NCBI GenBank assembly: GCA_900762005.1
Contig: CAAFEV010000267.1
Location: forward strand, 1-16,368
DNA from: an uncultured Oscillospiraceae bacterium
GTDB lineage: Bacteria; Bacillota; Clostridia; Oscillospirales; Oscillospiraceae
DNA: 16,368 nt
Reading direction: 5' to 3'
The notes below the pieces were generated by a model. It did no database searches, was not told the DNA's origin, and saw nothing but the letters and a program-made list of their open reading frames with translations. Below, one piece after another: positions 7,378 through 14,780 of the stretch. Each line of letters opens with the position of its first letter. The stretch's first letter is position 1. The position numbers and the translations under genes were made by a program.

Positions 7378-8365
7378 CGCATTGCTGATGATTTTGATTT
7401 CCGTCGGTGCGGGCTTTTTGCTTGCACTGCTGCTCGGCAAATGGCTGATTCCCGCGCTGCGTGCCCTGAAAGCGGGGCAGTCCATCCGCGAGGTCGGGCC
7501 GAAATGGCACAACTCAAAGGCAGGCACGCCGACCATGGGCGGATTGCTGTTTATCGCCGCCGCGCTTTTGTGCATCGGCACCGGCTGGTTTGCCGTGCGC
7601 AAGGGTGAGTACGGACAGCTATTGGTGCTCGGACTGTCATTGATGTTCGGGCTTATCGGCTTTTACGATGATTTCATCAAGGTCAAAAAGAAGCGCAACC
7701 TCGGCTTGACCGCCCTGCAAAAGCTGCTGCTGCAGGTGCTTGCCTCGGCAGTATTCCTCGGCGCGCTCTATCTGACGGATATGCTCCATTATGACCTGTA
7801 TATTCCTTTCGTGGAAAAGCCCGTGGCACAGGTGCCGCCGCTGCTGTATCTCGCCGTTGCGGTCTTTGCAATCATTGGCTGCGTCAACGCAGTCAATCTG
7901 ACCGACGGCATCGACGGTCTGGCAAGCGGCGTGACGATGCCCGTTATGGTGTTCTTTGTGCTTGTCTCCGTCTCCGTAAAGCAGTTCGGACTTGCCACCT
8001 TCCCGGCGGCACTGCTCGGCGGTCTCGGTGGCTTTCTGTGCTATAATTGCTATCCCGCCAAGGTCTTTATGGGCGATACCGGCTCTCTGTTTTTGGGCGG
8101 CGCGGTGGTCGGTCTGGCGTTCGCGCTGAATATGCCGCTGGTGCTGCTGCTGGTCGGTCTGGTTTACATCATTGAAACGCTTTCCGATATCCTGCAGGTC
8201 GGCTATTTTAAGCTGACGCACGGCAAGCGCATCTTCAAAATGGCACCGATTCATCACCATTTTGAAATGTGCGGCTGGTCGGAGCGGAAAATCTGGGTCG
8301 TCTTTGTCTCTGTGACCGTCGTGATGTGCGCGGTCGCATGGCTTGGAGTTCGCATTTGGTTTTAG
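7370..8365 (+). CDS. mraY: MraY, phospho-MurNAc-pentapeptide transferase
   Basis: Integral membrane enzyme that transfers phospho-MurNAc-pentapeptide to undecaprenyl phosphate, making lipid I. The 331-residue, strongly hydrophobic protein carries all the family motifs: AGTPTMGG (51-58), the D100-D101 pair in FYDDFIKVKKKRN, NLTDGIDGLASG (176-187), GDTGS (235-239) and PIHHHFE (293-299). About ten membrane segments can be traced. GGAGGAA at 7354-7360 supports ATG 7370. The next gene, 18 nt on, is ftsW; murD, which usually follows mraY in Firmicute clusters, is absent with no remnant in the gap. Confidence 0.97.
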   Translation: MDNALLMILISVGAGFLLALLLGKWLIPALRALKAGQSIREVGPKWHNSKAGTPTMGGLLFIAAALLCIGTGWFAVRKGEYGQLLVLGLSLMFGLIGFYDDFIKVKKKRNLGLTALQKLLLQVLASAVFLGALYLTDMLHYDLYIPFVEKPVAQVPPLLYLAVAVFAIIGCVNAVNLTDGIDGLASGVTMPVMVFFVLVSVSVKQFGLATFPAALLGGLGGFLCYNCYPAKVFMGDTGSLFLGGAVVGLAFALNMPLVLLLVGLVYIIETLSDILQVGYFKLTHGKRIFKMAPIHHHFEMCGWSERKIWVVFVSVTVVMCAVAWLGVRIWF

Positions 8366-8383
8366 GGAATAGGGGGTAGGTCG

Positions 8384-9535
8384 ATGCAGCGCAATAAGCA
8401 GCCGGTTGCGGCAAAGACGGAACCGAAGAAGCCGCCGCAGCCGTTGGAGCATGACCGCGGTATGATGGATGTGCCCTACCTTCTGCTGACCCTGCTGCTG
8501 ACTGCCATCGGGCTGATTATGCTCTTTTCCGCAAGCTTTGCCCGCTCCTATTATCTGACAGGGAACTCTGCGAGTTATTTCACCAGTCAACTGGTCTTTG
8601 CGCTCATCGGCGTCGGCGTGATGTATTGCATCAGCCGCGTGCCCTATGCGTGGTATGAAAAAACCGCTCTGCTGATTTACGGCGCGGCGTTTCTGCTCTT
8701 AGTCGCAGTGCTGCTCGTCGGCACGCGGGTCAACGGCGCAAAGCGGTGGATTAACTTGGGCTTCACCGGGTTACAGCCGTCCGAAATCGCAAAATTTGCC
8801 TTGATTGTGATGCTGGCTGCCGTGCTCTCGCGCTTTCAGAAGGAGAGCAAAACGCCGAAGGTTTTTTGCATCTGCGGCGGACTGATGGCCTTTGTTGTGC
8901 TCTGGCTGTACTTTGAACCGCACTTTTCCGCGATTATTATCATCGCCGCCCTGTGCTTTGTGCTTATGGCGGTCGGCGGTGTCAACCGCAAGCTCTTAAT
9001 TGCCGTTGCCGCAGTCGGCGCGGCGGGGCTGCTGTTTATTCTGCTCAGCGGCGGCTATACCGGAGAGCGTATTACCGCATGGCGCAATCCCGAGGGCGAC
9101 CCTCTGGACTCGGGGCTGCAAATTCTGCAATCGGAATACGCCATCGGCTCCGGCGGCCTGCTGGGTCTGGGCTTCGGTAAGGGGCGGCAGAAGTATTGCT
9201 ACCTGCCCGAGGAGCATAACGATTATATTTTCGCCATTGTCTGCGAGGAGCTGGGCTTTATCGGCGCGGTTGCAATATTGCTGCTGTTCGCGCTTTTGAT
9301 TTTACGTGGCTTTTGGATTGCGATGCACGCCCGTGACCGCTTTTCCATGCTTTTGGCAACGGGCTTGACGGCACTGCTTGCTTTACAGGTTGTTCTGAAT
9401 GTCGCCGTCGTAACCAACCTGCTGCCGGCAACCGGCATTTCACTGCCGTTCTTTTCCTCGGGCGGAACCGCACTGATTATGCAGCTGGCTGAGTGCGGTA
9501 TTGTCCTGAATGTTTCGCGCAGCATCGGGCGTTAG
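8384..9535 (+). CDS. ftsW: FtsW/SpoVE-type SEDS glycosyltransferase
   Basis: SEDS-family lipid II polymerase of the division septum, partner of the class B PBP. The 383-residue multi-pass protein shows GAKRWINLG (118-126), QPSEIAK (131-137), a variant EPHFSA (178-183) where many relatives have a PD.GT-type motif, EEHNDYIFA (276-284) containing the catalytic-loop aspartate D280, and LPFFSSGGTAL (354-364). A Lys/Pro/Gln-rich cytoplasmic tail of about 27 residues precedes the first helix. ATG 8384 is preceded by AGGGGGTAGG (8371-8380). FtsW, SpoVE and RodA are hard to separate by sequence; position next to murG favours FtsW/SpoVE. Confidence 0.93.
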   Translation: MQRNKQPVAAKTEPKKPPQPLEHDRGMMDVPYLLLTLLLTAIGLIMLFSASFARSYYLTGNSASYFTSQLVFALIGVGVMYCISRVPYAWYEKTALLIYGAAFLLLVAVLLVGTRVNGAKRWINLGFTGLQPSEIAKFALIVMLAAVLSRFQKESKTPKVFCICGGLMAFVVLWLYFEPHFSAIIIIAALCFVLMAVGGVNRKLLIAVAAVGAAGLLFILLSGGYTGERITAWRNPEGDPLDSGLQILQSEYAIGSGGLLGLGFGKGRQKYCYLPEEHNDYIFAIVCEELGFIGAVAILLLFALLILRGFWIAMHARDRFSMLLATGLTALLALQVVLNVAVVTNLLPATGISLPFFSSGGTALIMQLAECGIVLNVSRSIGR

Positions 9536-9546
9536 GAGGCTTGACC

Positions 9547-10671
9547 ATGAAGGTTATCTTTACCTGTGGCGGCACAGGCGGACATATCAATCCTGCACTG
9601 GCGGTTGCCAAGCTGCTCAGAGCGTCGCGCCCGGAGAGTGAAATCCTCTTTGTTGGCGCGGACGACGGCATGGAGACCGACCTTGTCCCCAAGGAGGGCT
9701 TTGCGATTGAGACGCTGAAAATCTCCAACTATCTGCGCAGCGTCAAGCCCTCGGCTCTTTGCCACAATGCCCGCGCCGTCGTGCGTATCCGTATGGCACT
9801 GCACCGCGCCGATAAAATCATCCGCAGCTTTCAGCCGGATGTCATTCTCGGTACAGGCGGCTATGCGAGCTATCCGATTTTGCGGCAGGGCGTGAAAAAC
9901 GGCATTCCGACCGCATTGCATGAGGCAAACGCCGTGCCCGGTCTTGCCACGCGCATGGTCTGCGACAAGGTGGATAAAATTCTCGTCAACTATGCCGACA
10001 GTGCCAAGGAATACAAAAACGCCGAGCGTGTCATCCCCGTCGGAATGCCCGTGCGTGAGGAATTTGTCTTTACCACACGCGAAGAAGCGCGCAAGGAGCT
10101 CGGCATCGGAGACGAGCCGCTCATTGTCTCAGCTTGGGGCAGCTTGGGTGCGCGCGAAATGAATAAGAAAATTGTGCAATTCATGAAGCAGGAATGCGAG
10201 GATGGACGCTTCCGCCATATCCATGCAACCGGCTCCTTCGGCTGGCGTTGGATGCCGCAGTATGCGAAACAGCAGGGCTTGGATTTAAATACGCAGTCGC
10301 TCGTAAAAATGCAGGAATATATCTACAATATGCCGACCTTAATGGCGGCGGCCGACTTGATCATCAGCCGCGCGGGTGCCTCTACGCTCAGCGAAATTGC
10401 CGCAGCGGGTACACCCTGCATCATCGTCCCGTCTCCGAATGTGACGAATAATCATCAGGAGAAAAACGCCCGTCTGTTAGAGCGCAGCGGCGCAGCCGTT
10501 GTCCTGCGCGAAAGCGAGTGTGACGGCGCACTGCTCTATCAGACGGCAAAGACACTTTTAGATGACGCCCCGCGCCGGGAGAAAATGCGTTCCGCGCTGC
10601 ATTCTCTGGCGGTTGTGGACTCTGCACAGCGAATTTACAAAATTATTACCGACTTGGCGAAGGCACGCTAA
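9547..10671 (+). CDS. murG: MurG, lipid I to lipid II GlcNAc transferase
   Basis: Peripheral membrane GT-B glycosyltransferase that adds GlcNAc from UDP-GlcNAc to lipid I. The 374-residue product has the N-terminal G-loop GGTGGH (8-13), GTGGYAS (102-108), a HEAN variant (125-128) of the common HEQN, GSLGA (198-202), and the donor-site segment RAGAST (275-280) with E283, then PSPNVTNNHQEKNA (295-308). GGAGG at 9535-9539, beginning in the ftsW stop codon, lies 7 nt before ATG 9547. An in-frame ATG at 9493 lies inside ftsW and is not used. A 49-nt gap separates it from murA. Confidence 0.96.
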   Translation: MKVIFTCGGTGGHINPALAVAKLLRASRPESEILFVGADDGMETDLVPKEGFAIETLKISNYLRSVKPSALCHNARAVVRIRMALHRADKIIRSFQPDVILGTGGYASYPILRQGVKNGIPTALHEANAVPGLATRMVCDKVDKILVNYADSAKEYKNAERVIPVGMPVREEFVFTTREEARKELGIGDEPLIVSAWGSLGAREMNKKIVQFMKQECEDGRFRHIHATGSFGWRWMPQYAKQQGLDLNTQSLVKMQEYIYNMPTLMAAADLIISRAGASTLSEIAAAGTPCIIVPSPNVTNNHQEKNARLLERSGAAVVLRESECDGALLYQTAKTLLDDAPRREKMRSALHSLAVVDSAQRIYKIITDLAKAR

Positions 10672-10690
10672 ACGGCAATTACGCATAGGA

Positions 10691-10721
10691 TGGGCAAAGC
10701 TTCAGCTTGGAGGTTTGCCTA
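10691..10721 (+). promoter_or_regulatory. Hairpin over the murA ribosome binding site
   Basis: TGGGCAAA (10691-10698) can pair with TTTGCCTA (10714-10721): 8 bp including one G-U. The murA binding site TTGGAGG (10707-10713) falls in the 15-nt loop and the A of the start codon in the stem. A smaller alternative hairpin, AAGC-TTCA-GCTT (10697-10708), would break it and leave GGAGG single-stranded. This could tune murA translation, but short stems of this kind also arise by chance. Confidence 0.35.
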
Positions 10722-11974
10722 TGGGAGCGTACCGAATTACGGGCGGCACCCCGCTATGCGGCTGTGTGCGCATTCACGGCGCGAAAAACAGCGTCCTGCC
10801 CATTCTGGCGGCGACACTGCTCTGCCGGGGAGAATGCCTGCTGCAAAACTGCCCCGATATTACCGATGTCTCCGATGCAATCGAGATTTTGCGCACACTC
10901 GGCTGCACCGTTACCCGCGACGGGGAGACCCTTCGCGTGAATACCGACGCGGCGCAATCTGTTCCGATACCGAGGCACCTGATGCGAAAAATGCGGGCAG
11001 CGGTCATCTTTCTGGGTCCGCTGATGGCGCGTTTTTCCAAGGCACGGCTGTCCGAGCCGGGCGGGTGTTTTCTGGGAAATCGCCCGATTGACTTACATTT
11101 GCGCGGCTTAGAGCGCATGGGCGCGGCCTGCACATACGAAGCCGAGAACTTAATCTGTACCGCCGGACGCTTAAAGCCCTGTACGCTTGCGCTGCCGTTG
11201 CCGAGCGTCGGCGCGACGGAGAATTTACTGCTTGCCGCCTTAGCCTGTGAAGGCGAGACTGTGCTCTGTAACGCGGCCAGAGAGCCTGAGATTACAGACC
11301 TGATTTGCTTTTTACGCACCTGCGGCGCAGATATCAAGGGCGATGGCACGAGCGTGCTTCGTATCAACGGCGGAAAGCCGCTGCACGGCGCAAACTATCG
11401 CATCTTGCCCGACCGCATGGAGGCGGCGACCTATCTGGCTGCGTGCGCGGCAACCCGCGGCAGCGTGAAGCTGTGCGAGGTCTGTCCGCAGCATTTGGCG
11501 GCGGTAACCGATGTCCTGCGGCGTGGCGGCTGTGAAATCGAAGAAACGCAGACGGAGCTGTTCATCAGCTGCTCTGTGCTGCAAGCCGTCAGCCCGATAT
11601 CCACCGCACCCTATGACGGATTTCCCACCGATGCGCAGGCACCCGTGATGGCTGCCATGGCGACGGCGGAGGGTATCAGTATTTTTGAGGAAACCGTTTT
11701 TTCCGACCGCCTGCGCCATGTTCCCGCGCTTCGTGCGATGGGTGCGGAAATTCTTACCGTCGGCAGACAGGCAATTGTCTACGGAAAAAAGACGCTGTAC
11801 GGCGCAAACGTGACTGCTACCGACCTGCGCGGCGGTGCCGCGATGGTGATTGCGGCACTGAGCGCACAAGGTGAGAGCCGGATTGATAAAACAGAGCATA
11901 TAACCCGCGGGTATACCGCGTTTGATTGCGTTTTACGGCAGCTTTCCGCAAACGTTACCGAAGAAAAAGATTAA
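10721..11974 (+). CDS. murA: MurA, UDP-GlcNAc 1-carboxyvinyltransferase
   Basis: First committed enzyme of peptidoglycan synthesis, transferring enolpyruvate from PEP to UDP-GlcNAc; target of fosfomycin. The 417-residue product shows HGAKNSVLP (19-27) with the conserved lysine K22, MRAAVIFLGPL (91-101), and the catalytic loop PGGCFLGNRPIDLH (113-126). C116 is the cysteine that gives fosfomycin sensitivity. The C-terminal half has DGFPTDAQAP, a DLRGGA variant of the usual DLRAGA, and a closing TRGY. The protein holds 20 cysteines, high for this family. ATG 10721 follows TTGGAGGT (10707-10714); a longer in-frame reading from 10562 lies inside murG. Position between murG and ftsQ is common in clostridia. 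Some Firmicutes carry a second murA elsewhere. Confidence 0.95.
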   Translation: MGAYRITGGTPLCGCVRIHGAKNSVLPILAATLLCRGECLLQNCPDITDVSDAIEILRTLGCTVTRDGETLRVNTDAAQSVPIPRHLMRKMRAAVIFLGPLMARFSKARLSEPGGCFLGNRPIDLHLRGLERMGAACTYEAENLICTAGRLKPCTLALPLPSVGATENLLLAALACEGETVLCNAAREPEITDLICFLRTCGADIKGDGTSVLRINGGKPLHGANYRILPDRMEAATYLAACAATRGSVKLCEVCPQHLAAVTDVLRRGGCEIEETQTELFISCSVLQAVSPISTAPYDGFPTDAQAPVMAAMATAEGISIFEETVFSDRLRHVPALRAMGAEILTVGRQAIVYGKKTLYGANVTATDLRGGAAMVIAALSAQGESRIDKTEHITRGYTAFDCVLRQLSANVTEEKD

Positions 11975-11993
11975 AAGAAAGGCAGGCAGGCGT

Positions 11994-13139
11994 ATGGAAA
12001 AGAAACAGAATAACCGCACCTCTGCCTCTTCCCGAAGGAGCAAGGGAAAACAGCGCGATTCTCTTGCCGCGCAGCAGGCGCAGAGAAACCGTGACGAACG
12101 CCTTGCGCGTGAGCAGGCGGAGCGGGAACGCGAGCAGCGTCTGCGCGCAAGGGCGCAGCAGGAGCGTGTACCGGGGCGGGAGGCGCGGCAGCCGGCAGAG
12201 AAACCGCGCCGCGCCGAAGAAACGCCGCAGGAGCGTCCGCAGCCGAAGCAGCCGCGTCAATCCCGTGCGGCGCAGACTGCAAAGCGGCGCAAGGAGGAGC
12301 GGCAGGAACGCCGTCAGATGGACGGACTGCGGGAAAAGCAGATCCGTCAGGCGAAACGGCGCACGCGCAAGCGCATCAGCCGTACAACATGGCGGCGCAT
12401 CCTTGTCATGAGCGGCGTTGTGCTGGCAGTCATTCTCAGCATGGTGATTTTTTTCCGCGGTCAGGTTATTATCGTGAAAGGCAACGAATACTATTCGCAG
12501 GACGCCATCGAGAAGGCCTCCGGTATTGCCGTCGGGGACAACCTCTTGCTGATGTCCCGCGGAGAAATCAGCGGAAATATTCTGGCGGAGCTTGACCTCG
12601 TGCGCTCCGTGCAGGTGACAAAGCAACTGCCGAACACCGTGATTATTACCGTAACCGAGGACCCCGTGCCATACGCGGTGCAGGATACCCTTGGCGATTG
12701 GTATCTGATTACCGCCGACGGGAAGGCGATTGAAAAAATTGACGAGAAGGAGGCTCGCAACCGCCTGTTTGTGGAGAACCTGACCATCAATACGCCGAGC
12801 ATCCGCAAGGGTGCGAAGGAAATCGTAAGTGTTGCCGCGCCGAAGGGGAAGGAAATTGCCGCCCAAGCGCAGTTTGACGCATTGACCGCACTTTTGCGCA
12901 CATTGGGAGAAAAAAATTACTCCGACCTCAATATCATCTCCGTCAGCGTTCCGTCGGCGAATAAAATCAGCCTGCTTTATGACAAGCGGTTTACGGTGGA
13001 ATTGGGCGACGATACGGAGCTGGACTATAAGCTTGCTTATCTGAAAACGGTGCTTGCGGAGCAGAGCAATCACGCTAGCGGCACGATTGACCTCACGTTA
13101 AGTGAGGGAAAAGTCGCCAGAGTGATGCTGGATGACTGA
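11994..13139 (+). CDS. ftsQ: FtsQ/DivIB division protein with long Arg-rich cytoplasmic tail
   Basis: Bitopic scaffold protein of the divisome, partner of FtsL and DivIC. The 381-residue product has a cytoplasmic tail of about 134 residues, one transmembrane helix (about 135-155), a POTRA domain (about 157-225, opening with IIVKGNEYYS) and a beta domain to the end (GTIDLTLSEGK at 363-373). The tail is unusual: 33 Arg in the first 130 residues, rich in Gln and Glu, with no Phe, Tyr, Trp, His or Cys before W133. It probably forms charged helices or is disordered. ATG 11994 lies 19 nt after the murA stop; GAAAGG (11977-11982) and following AGG triplets serve as binding site. Symbol divIB would also fit. 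Confidence 0.92.
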   Translation: MEKKQNNRTSASSRRSKGKQRDSLAAQQAQRNRDERLAREQAEREREQRLRARAQQERVPGREARQPAEKPRRAEETPQERPQPKQPRQSRAAQTAKRRKEERQERRQMDGLREKQIRQAKRRTRKRISRTTWRRILVMSGVVLAVILSMVIFFRGQVIIVKGNEYYSQDAIEKASGIAVGDNLLLMSRGEISGNILAELDLVRSVQVTKQLPNTVIITVTEDPVPYAVQDTLGDWYLITADGKAIEKIDEKEARNRLFVENLTINTPSIRKGAKEIVSVAAPKGKEIAAQAQFDALTALLRTLGEKNYSDLNIISVSVPSANKISLLYDKRFTVELGDDTELDYKLAYLKTVLAEQSNHASGTIDLTLSEGKVARVMLDD

Positions 13140-13146
13140 CTTTTTT
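13109..13146 (+). terminator. Possible intrinsic terminator at the ftsQ end
   Basis: AAAAGTC (13109-13115) pairs with GACTTTT (13138-13144), enclosing CCAG/CTGG (13117-13120 with 13128-13131) with internal mismatches; T6 runs over 13141-13146. The hairpin straddles the ftsQ stop codon. The interrupted stem makes it weaker than the terminator after ftsZ. A promoter begins 42 nt further on, which supports a transcript boundary here. Confidence 0.45.
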
Positions 13147-13169
13147 CGGAAAAGGATAAATATTTTTCT

Positions 13170-13185
13170 GAATTTCAAGAAATTC
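13170..13185 (+). promoter_or_regulatory. Perfect dyad upstream of the ftsZ promoter
   Basis: GAATTTC-AA-GAAATTC is a perfect 7-2-7 inverted repeat ending 2 bp before the -35 box of ftsZ, a position suited to an activator or a repressor. It resembles the CodY box AATTTTCWGAAAATT in base order, but the half-sites are shorter and the spacing differs, so the match is partial. The factor is unknown. Confidence 0.5.
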
Positions 13186-13187
13186 TA

Positions 13188-13216
13188 TTGACCTGTGACA
13201 TTTTTCGGGGTAAAAT
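13188..13216 (+). promoter_or_regulatory. ftsZ: Sigma-A-type promoter for ftsZ
   Basis: TTGACC (13188-13193) and TAAAAT (13211-13216) are each one base from consensus and separated by exactly 17 bp, with an AT-rich stretch upstream. Transcription should start near 13223, giving a leader of about 63 nt before the ftsZ ATG, with AGGAGG (13272-13277) 8 nt upstream of that ATG. ftsZ thus has its own promoter, separate from the wall-synthesis genes. Confidence 0.82.
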
Positions 13217-13285
13217 AAAACAGTATTAGTATAAATCTGCAATTTTATCGTTTCGATTTTTAAGGATACATAGGAGGAGATAACA

Positions 13286-14386
13286 ATGTCCGAAGTTTAC
13301 GCAGATAAGGTAGTTAATATTAAAGTCATCGGTGTCGGTGGCGCAGGAAACAATGTCGTCAACCGTATGATTAACAGCAGAATCGGCGGCGTTGAGTTTG
13401 TAGTCATCAACACAGACCGTCAGGATTTGAACAAATCCAAGTGCGAAAACAAGCTCCAAATCGGCGAAAAGCTGACCGGCGGCATGGGTGCCGGCTCCAA
13501 GCCCGAAATCGGCAAAAAGTCTGCCGAAGAGAGCAGAGCTGCCATCTCCAAAATATTGGAGGGCACCGACATGGTCTTTATCACCGCCGGCATGGGCGGC
13601 GGCACCGGTACCGGCGCAGCACCGATTATTGCCGACCTGGCGCATGAGGCGGGCATTCTGACCGTGGGTGTTGTGACAAAGCCGTTCCGCTTTGAGGGCG
13701 CAAACCGCATGAAGCAGGCAGAGGAAGGCATCGCCGCACTGGGGCAGAAGGTCGATTCTCTGATTATCATCCCGAATGACCGTCTGAAATATGTCACCGA
13801 CCAGAAGATTACCTTTGCCAATGCGTTCGGCATTGCGGATGATGTTCTGAAACAGGCTGTGACTTCCATTTCCGAGCTGGTCGGCTATTCCGACCGTGTA
13901 ATTATCAACCTGGACTTTGCCGACGTCTCCTCCATCATGAAGAACGCGGGCAGAGCGCACATGGGCGTCGGCACCGCCAACGGCAGAGAAAAGGCGGAGC
14001 AGGCTGCTATGGCTGCGGTTGCAAGCCCACTGCTTGAAACCTCCATCAACGGTGCGACCGGTGTTCTGATTAACGTCACCGGCTCTGCCGATTTGGGCTT
14101 GGATGATGTGGAAACCGCTGCGAATATCGTTATGGAAGCCGCAAACCCCGAAGCGAACATCATCTTCGGCGCGACATTCTCCGAGGAATTTGAGGACGAA
14201 ATGCGCGTTACCGTCATTGCCACCGGCTTTGATGAGAAGAAAAAGTCCGAAAAACGCGGTATTTTCTCCGGTGCAAGTCAGGCAAAGCCTGCGCCGTCGG
14301 AAAATAGCAGCACGGTGGAAATTCCAAACGACCCCGCTGCGGGCATTGACGACATTGACGAAATTTTCAAGATTTTCAACAAATAA
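13286..14386 (+). CDS. ftsZ: FtsZ, tubulin-like division GTPase
   Basis: Polymerises into the cytokinetic Z ring. The 366-residue product has the GTP-binding signature GGGTGTG (104-110), an N-terminal GVGGAGNNVVNRM (16-28), NTDRQDL (42-48), and the catalytic T7 loop NLDFADV (208-214), with the C-terminal tubulin-like domain running to about 316. A short Lys- and Ser-rich linker follows. The end, IDDIDEIFKIFNK (354-366), is acidic/hydrophobic and lacks the usual IPxFLR-type peptide that binds FtsA, SepF and other partners. It has its own promoter and a strong AGGAGG site. A terminator follows at once, so it is likely monocistronic apart from read-through. No ftsA lies upstream, as in many clostridia. 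Confidence 0.98.
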   Translation: MSEVYADKVVNIKVIGVGGAGNNVVNRMINSRIGGVEFVVINTDRQDLNKSKCENKLQIGEKLTGGMGAGSKPEIGKKSAEESRAAISKILEGTDMVFITAGMGGGTGTGAAPIIADLAHEAGILTVGVVTKPFRFEGANRMKQAEEGIAALGQKVDSLIIIPNDRLKYVTDQKITFANAFGIADDVLKQAVTSISELVGYSDRVIINLDFADVSSIMKNAGRAHMGVGTANGREKAEQAAMAAVASPLLETSINGATGVLINVTGSADLGLDDVETAANIVMEAANPEANIIFGATFSEEFEDEMRVTVIATGFDEKKKSEKRGIFSGASQAKPAPSENSSTVEIPNDPAAGIDDIDEIFKIFNK

Positions 14387-14401
14387 GTAAGAATTACAGG
14401 G

Positions 14402-14427
14402 AGCGGCCCGCAGAAGCGGGCTGTTTT
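14402..14427 (+). terminator. Rho-independent terminator after ftsZ
   Basis: GCCCGC (14406-14411) pairs with GCGGGC (14416-14421) around an AGAA loop. The stem extends outward through 14402-14405 with 14422-14425, including G-U pairs, and runs into TTTT (14424-14427). It lies 15 nt after the ftsZ stop, a convincing end for the ftsZ transcript. Confidence 0.85.
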
Positions 14428-14483
14428 CCTGCACGGTATCTTTTAGACATTACTTTACGAAACTGCCGATACGGAGGTGCAGC

Positions 14484-14780
14484 ATGAACAGCCGATACAA
14501 GCATTCTGACCCGAATTGTGAGATGTACCGCGCAATTCTTGAACTGAAAACACCCGAGGAGTGCCATCGCTTTCTTTGCGATTTGTGCACACAGGCGGAG
14601 CTGAACGCCATTGAGCAACGCTATGAGGTTGCAAAGATGCTCAGTGCCGGAATGATTTACAATGATATTCTTGCGCAGACGAATGCAAGCTCTGCCACCA
14701 TCAGCCGCGTCAATCGCAGCCTTGTCAACGGTTGTGGCGCGTATGAAATGGTGTTTGAACGTTTGCGTGAAAAGGAATGA
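14484..14780 (+). CDS. yerC: YerC/YecD-type TrpR-like DNA-binding protein
   Basis: The 98-residue protein matches the TrpR-superfamily YerC/YecD group: an all-helical body with CDLCTQAELNAIEQRYEVA (32-50) and a helix-turn-helix around MIYNDILAQTNASSATISRVNRSL (positions 57-80; key residues ASSATISRVNR). The function is unsettled; the fold suggests a transcription factor, and nothing here ties it to tryptophan. GGAGGTG (14473-14479) precedes ATG 14484. The preceding 97-nt gap holds the ftsZ terminator and no clear promoter, so its transcription start is unknown. The stop overlaps the next start as ATGA. Confidence 0.87.
   Translation: MNSRYKHSDPNCEMYRAILELKTPEECHRFLCDLCTQAELNAIEQRYEVAKMLSAGMIYNDILAQTNASSATISRVNRSLVNGCGAYEMVFERLREKE

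Noticed and set aside
7637..8590. 317-codon minus-strand frame opposite mraY and ftsW
   Set aside because: Hydrophilic His/Gln-rich shadow of membrane-protein codons, no start signal.
11955..13073. 372-codon minus-strand frame opposite ftsQ
   Set aside because: It arises from the Arg/Gln-rich codons of ftsQ; the product is low-complexity and matches no family.
13091..13107. CCTCAC/GTGAGG hairpin near the end of ftsQ
   Set aside because: It is inside the coding sequence and no T-run follows; codons in this stretch are well explained by the beta domain.
13226..14434. 402-codon reading frame on the minus strand across ftsZ
   Set aside because: It mirrors ftsZ codon structure, has no ribosome binding site or recognisable domain, and crosses the ftsZ promoter leader and terminator.
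14441..14473. Promoter for yerC (TAGACA as -35)
   Set aside because: The best -10 at 18 bp, GATACG, is poor and would place the transcript start inside the ribosome binding site.
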